The position numbers and the translations under genes were made by a program. DNA of 64,000 bases, from the NCBI GenBank assembly GCA_022843625.1, contig JALHNH010000008.1, positions 62,001 through 126,000 on the forward strand. The letters are read 5' to 3'. Under the pieces are notes generated by a model. The model was not told where the DNA came from, made no database searches, and saw only the letters and a list, made by a program, of their open reading frames with translations. The stretch comes from Bryobacter sp. GTDB taxonomy: Bacteria > Acidobacteriota > Terriglobia > Bryobacterales > Bryobacteraceae. The first letter of the stretch is position 1. Every line of letters begins with the position of its first letter. Positions 61,527 through 64,000 of the stretch are shown here, piece by piece.

Positions 61527-62255
61527 ATGCAAATCCGGGTCCTCTTCTTCGGCTTACTCAAAGACTTCGCCGACCCCTCCACAGATCTCGTCGACATGCC
61601 GCAAGGCTCGACGATTGAATCCCTCTTCGCCTATTACGTCTCCCGATACCCAAAACTCGAAGGCCTGGCTGATTCTATTGCTCTCGCCCGCAACCAGCAA
61701 TTTGCTCAGCCCGGTGAGCTTCTCGAGGATGGCGATGAGATCGCCTTCCTGCCTCCTGTCAGCGGTGGCACCCTCTACACTCACCGGGTCGTGACTCCAG
61801 AAGGCCATATCGCCGCGCTCACCCGCGAGCCAATCCCAACTCATGCACTTGGCCAGGAAATCCTTCAAGGCATCGACGGCGCTCTTTGCACTTTCGAAGG
61901 CGTTGTGCGTAACAACTCCAACGGCCGCCAGACTCACTATCTCGACTACGAATGTTACGAATCGATGGCAATCAAAGTACTAGCTGATCTGGTCGTTGAA
62001 ATCGCCAAAGCCCACCAGATCTCACGCCTCGCCATAGTCCACCGCCTCGGTCGCATGGAAATCGGCGAAGCGAGTGTCGTCGTGATTGCCGCATCTCCCC
62101 ATCGGCGGCCCAGCTTCGACGCCACACTCGAAGGCATCGACAGGCTCAAGCGCACCCTGCCGGTCTGGAAGAAGGAATACTTTACCGATGGCGAAATATG
62201 GGTCGAAGGTGCCTGGGACGATTCCGTCGCCAGGCTTGGGACAAAAGCTACTTAG
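61527..62255 (+). CDS. MoaD-MoaE fusion (molybdopterin synthase)
   Basis: A 242-residue fusion from the ATG at 61527. Residues 1-82 are a MoaD ubiquitin-like domain (I-R-V-L-F-F-G-L-L-K-D-F-A-D) ending in P-P-V-S-G-G, where free MoaD would have its thiocarboxylated C-terminal glycine. Residues about 90-230 are MoaE: V-x-P-E-G, C-T-F-E-G-V-V-R-N-N-S-N-G, H-R-L-G-x-M-x-I-G-E near 176 and K-R-T-L-P-V-W-K-K-E. Similar fusions (MoaX) are known in other bacteria and are cleaved after the Gly-Gly. It supplies the cofactor for enzymes such as the molybdoprotein at 5768-6358. Confidence 0.93.
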   Translation: MQIRVLFFGLLKDFADPSTDLVDMPQGSTIESLFAYYVSRYPKLEGLADSIALARNQQFAQPGELLEDGDEIAFLPPVSGGTLYTHRVVTPEGHIAALTREPIPTHALGQEILQGIDGALCTFEGVVRNNSNGRQTHYLDYECYESMAIKVLADLVVEIAKAHQISRLAIVHRLGRMEIGEASVVVIAASPHRRPSFDATLEGIDRLKRTLPVWKKEYFTDGEIWVEGAWDDSVARLGTKAT

Positions 62256-62730
62256 CTTCTTCCTTGCCCGGATAGCGCATTTGCATCTGCACACGGTCGC
62301 CGCATTTCAAATCTAAAGCCGCAGATGCAAACTTTGGCGTTTTCAGCACCGCCTTCGGATCCCGCGACATCCCCCAACCCTCTTTCGGCTTCCCGCTCGG
62401 CTTCTTGTCCAACTTCTTGTTGGCATTCTCGTCGTGCAGCGTCACTACTGCAAAGCGTCCTGCGGCGAAGCTCTTCATTTTCAACTCCACCAGGCCATCC
62501 TTTGCGGGCACCGCATCATGTTGAAACGCCAATTCATAGTTGTTGGGCCATCCCGTTTCGCTCGAAAAGATGGCAAAGCCCACAAAGCCTTTAGTCCCTT
62601 TGACTCCACTAGCGGCAAGTGTCAATCCGCATTTGGGCTGGCTTTGGCCGTAGCCCGAAAAACTTGTGCAACAAAACAAGGCACACCATAACCAAATGCC
62701 GCGTCCAGCAAAAGTGTCAGCGATAACCAT
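62248..62730 (-). CDS. DUF2141 secreted protein
   Basis: A 160-residue protein with a signal peptide (I-W-L-W-C-A-L-F-C-C-T-S-F-S-G). The mature domain follows DUF2141: G-F-V-G-F-A-I-F-S-S-E-T-G-W-P near residue 48, A-G-R-F-A-V-V-T-L-H-D-E-N-A-N-K-K-L-D near 92 (the family's calcium-like H-D-E-N-x-N-x-x-L-D loop), then G-W-G-M-S-R-D-P. It is a periplasmic or outer-membrane-associated protein of unknown role. It converges with the MoaD-MoaE fusion, overlapping by eight bases. Confidence 0.88.
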   Translation of the reverse strand: MVIADTFAGRGIWLWCALFCCTSFSGYGQSQPKCGLTLAASGVKGTKGFVGFAIFSSETGWPNNYELAFQHDAVPAKDGLVELKMKSFAAGRFAVVTLHDENANKKLDKKPSGKPKEGWGMSRDPKAVLKTPKFASAALDLKCGDRVQMQMRYPGKEEAK

Positions 62731-62795
62731 GCTTAAAGTATCCCCAAAAACCGAACCCCTGCTGCATTTCTAAGCTACCCTCAAAGCTGAAAACC

Positions 62796-64000
62796 TTGCT
62801 CCGCTCCTCTCTCACCTTTGTCTCTGTCGCTCTGGTCACACTCGTCCTGGCTCTGCCTCTCAATACCTTGCGAGTGGACAACACCGCGGAATCCTGGCTC
62901 CCCTCCGATTCTCCAGGCCTGCGGTCGCTCAAGGCTTTTGAGTCCCGTTTTGGAGACGGCTCTCTACTCATGGCTTACGTGTCGGGTCCGAATCTGCCGC
63001 AGCACCTGAGCCAATGGAAATCTCTTACTGCTCAACTGCGCACAATCCCTGCCCTTGACGCCGTTTACCCGCCCCGCTTTGTCGAAGAAGATGTCGATGG
63101 CCCCAGGCCGCCGGTGACAGCCTATCTGAATAGCCCGGACAACGCACATGCGGCCTTTTTGCTTCAAGCGAAAACCGGCCTGAGTGTTGACGACCAAAGC
63201 AAACTCATCGAGCGTCTGGAAGCCATGCTCGTTCAAAGTCCGCCCCCGCTTGGCCCATTCGGCCTGGCCGGCACAATGGTGATCACCCACGACCTTGACA
63301 CCGGCTCCAGAGAATCGCTCTCGATGATGGGCCCCCTTGTTGCCCTTGCCATGTGCGCACTGCTTTTCTTCAGCACCCATCAGTGGCGCGGCGTCGTCGC
63401 CGCATTGGTTGTGCTATTTCTTGCCAGCGTTTGGTCTCTCGGCCTGATGGCCTACTTGGGCCGTCCACTCAATTTGGTTGTATCTACTTTGCCCCCGATC
63501 CTCGCTGTGGTCACCATCACTCAGGCCATGCATATCCTCGCCTTCTTTCATAGTTTCCCGGCCTCACACTCTCGCGAGCTGGCCTGGCGTGAAGCGCTCC
63601 AGGGCATCTTTTGGCCCAGCCTGCTCTGCTGCGTCACTACAGCCACGGGCTTTGCTTCGCTTGCTATTTCTACGATTCCCCCAATCCGCGATCTCGGCAT
63701 CTTCACAGCCTTCGGCGTGGTGTCTACGTTCATCCTCTCCTTTACACTTTTCCCCAGCCTGCTTCGTCTGAGTGCAGCGGTACTGCCTCGCGGGGTTCAG
63801 GCTCAAACCTGGTTCACGCTGGATCGCGCTACGTCCTATACACACTGGCTCCTGCGCTGGCGAACGCCCATCATCGCCGCCATTATCGGCGCAGCCGCAT
63901 TCGCCCTGCTGGGCATCTACAGGATCCGTGTAGAATCACACATCCTAGAGTTCTTCCCGGCCACGCAGCGTGTCCCGATGAATTACCGCGCTATCGAGAA
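62796..64000 (+). CDS. RND-superfamily exporter (MMPL-like), 3' end outside the window
   Basis: The frame is open from upstream of 62796 to the right edge without a stop: about 401 residues visible. The TTG at 62796 is the likeliest start, followed immediately by a membrane helix (L-T-F-V-S-V-A-L-V-T-L-V-L-A-L-P). A periplasmic loop begins D-N-T-A-E-S-W-L-P-S-D-S-P, typical of the RND exporter family (COG1033). Helices two to six follow near residues 178-195, 198-216, 225-245, 270-290 and 300-320. A further helix near 350-370 starts the second half. Family members export lipids, hopanoids or small molecules by proton motive force. Substrate unknown. Confidence 0.85.
   Translation, partial: MLRSSLTFVSVALVTLVLALPLNTLRVDNTAESWLPSDSPGLRSLKAFESRFGDGSLLMAYVSGPNLPQHLSQWKSLTAQLRTIPALDAVYPPRFVEEDVDGPRPPVTAYLNSPDNAHAAFLLQAKTGLSVDDQSKLIERLEAMLVQSPPPLGPFGLAGTMVITHDLDTGSRESLSMMGPLVALAMCALLFFSTHQWRGVVAALVVLFLASVWSLGLMAYLGRPLNLVVSTLPPILAVVTITQAMHILAFFHSFPASHSRELAWREALQGIFWPSLLCCVTTATGFASLAISTIPPIRDLGIFTAFGVVSTFILSFTLFPSLLRLSAAVLPRGVQAQTWFTLDRATSYTHWLLRWRTPIIAAIIGAAAFALLGIYRIRVESHILEFFPATQRVPMNYRAIE

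Overview
The window looks like chromosomal DNA from a free-living, Gram-negative, probably soil- or sediment-dwelling member of the Acidobacteriota, close to the Solibacter/Bryobacter group. This placement is an inference from the gene mix: Oar-like TonB-dependent receptors with carboxypeptidase-type N-terminal domains, two PEP-CTERM proteins, two DUF1080 proteins, a stand-alone PQQ dehydrogenase, a sulfatase, a type-3 glucan phosphorylase, GTG and TTG starts, and tightly overlapped operons. There are no rRNA genes, one intact tRNA (tRNA-Phe) and no CRISPR array.

Layout. 0-3.7 kb: a partial gene, a DUF167 protein, a zinc-protease-like gene, and a hicB antitoxin next to a decayed hicA. 3.8-9.1 kb: a plus-strand run led by a large flavoprotein/polyferredoxin membrane fusion, coupled to a molybdopterin oxidoreductase and a Tat-exported metallo-beta-lactamase-fold protein, then a lipoprotein, a DUF1080 protein and a small secreted protein. 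9.1-13.0 kb: a minus-strand run with a 2Fe-2S ferredoxin, small envelope proteins, an amidohydrolase and a PQQ dehydrogenase. 13.5-18.4 kb: a genomic island in the 3' end of tRNA-Phe. It has a 48-bp att repeat, a third internal att remnant, an excisionase, two broken integrase ends, and cargo that includes a ClpP-like protease with a small coupled partner. 18.5-27.3 kb: a secreted protein, class I fumarase, an S9 peptidase, a HlyD-type adaptor with an Rrf2 regulator, and glucan phosphorylase.

28.0-32.2 kb: a five-gene minus-strand operon for an unidentified sugar phosphate (GmhA-like isomerase, ROK kinase, PfkB/HldE-like kinase, deoxyhypusine-synthase-like protein, HAD phosphatase). 32.2-36.6 kb: five coupled ABC-transporter genes, a BtuFDC-like importer followed by a MacB-type permease and ATPase. 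36.6-41.6 kb: a second DUF1080 protein, RecJ, an O-antigen-ligase-like protein and a TPR protein. 41.7-45.4 kb: a FecR-like protein, Ogt and AlkA repair enzymes, a cell-wall hydrolase behind a structured leader, and LexA with its operator. 45.4-54.3 kb: a TonB receptor and sulfatase pair, a DUF72 protein, an orphan Cas6-like protein and a second, very large TonB receptor. 54.3-60.6 kb: a PilC/GspF protein, a short PaaK-like protein, a LuxR response regulator beside a degenerate kinase, a split transketolase and an RsbU-like phosphatase. 60.8 kb to the end: a PEP-CTERM protein, a MoaD-MoaE fusion, a DUF2141 protein and the start of an RND exporter.

Most promising for new biology: the ClpP-like cassette and composite architecture of the tRNA-Phe island; the flavoprotein/NapH-type fusion with an apparently permuted FAD domain coupled to a molybdoenzyme; the five-gene sugar-phosphate operon; and the orphan Cas6-like gene whose 5' coding region contains a Rho-independent terminator. 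All assignments come from reading motifs by eye; no database search was run.
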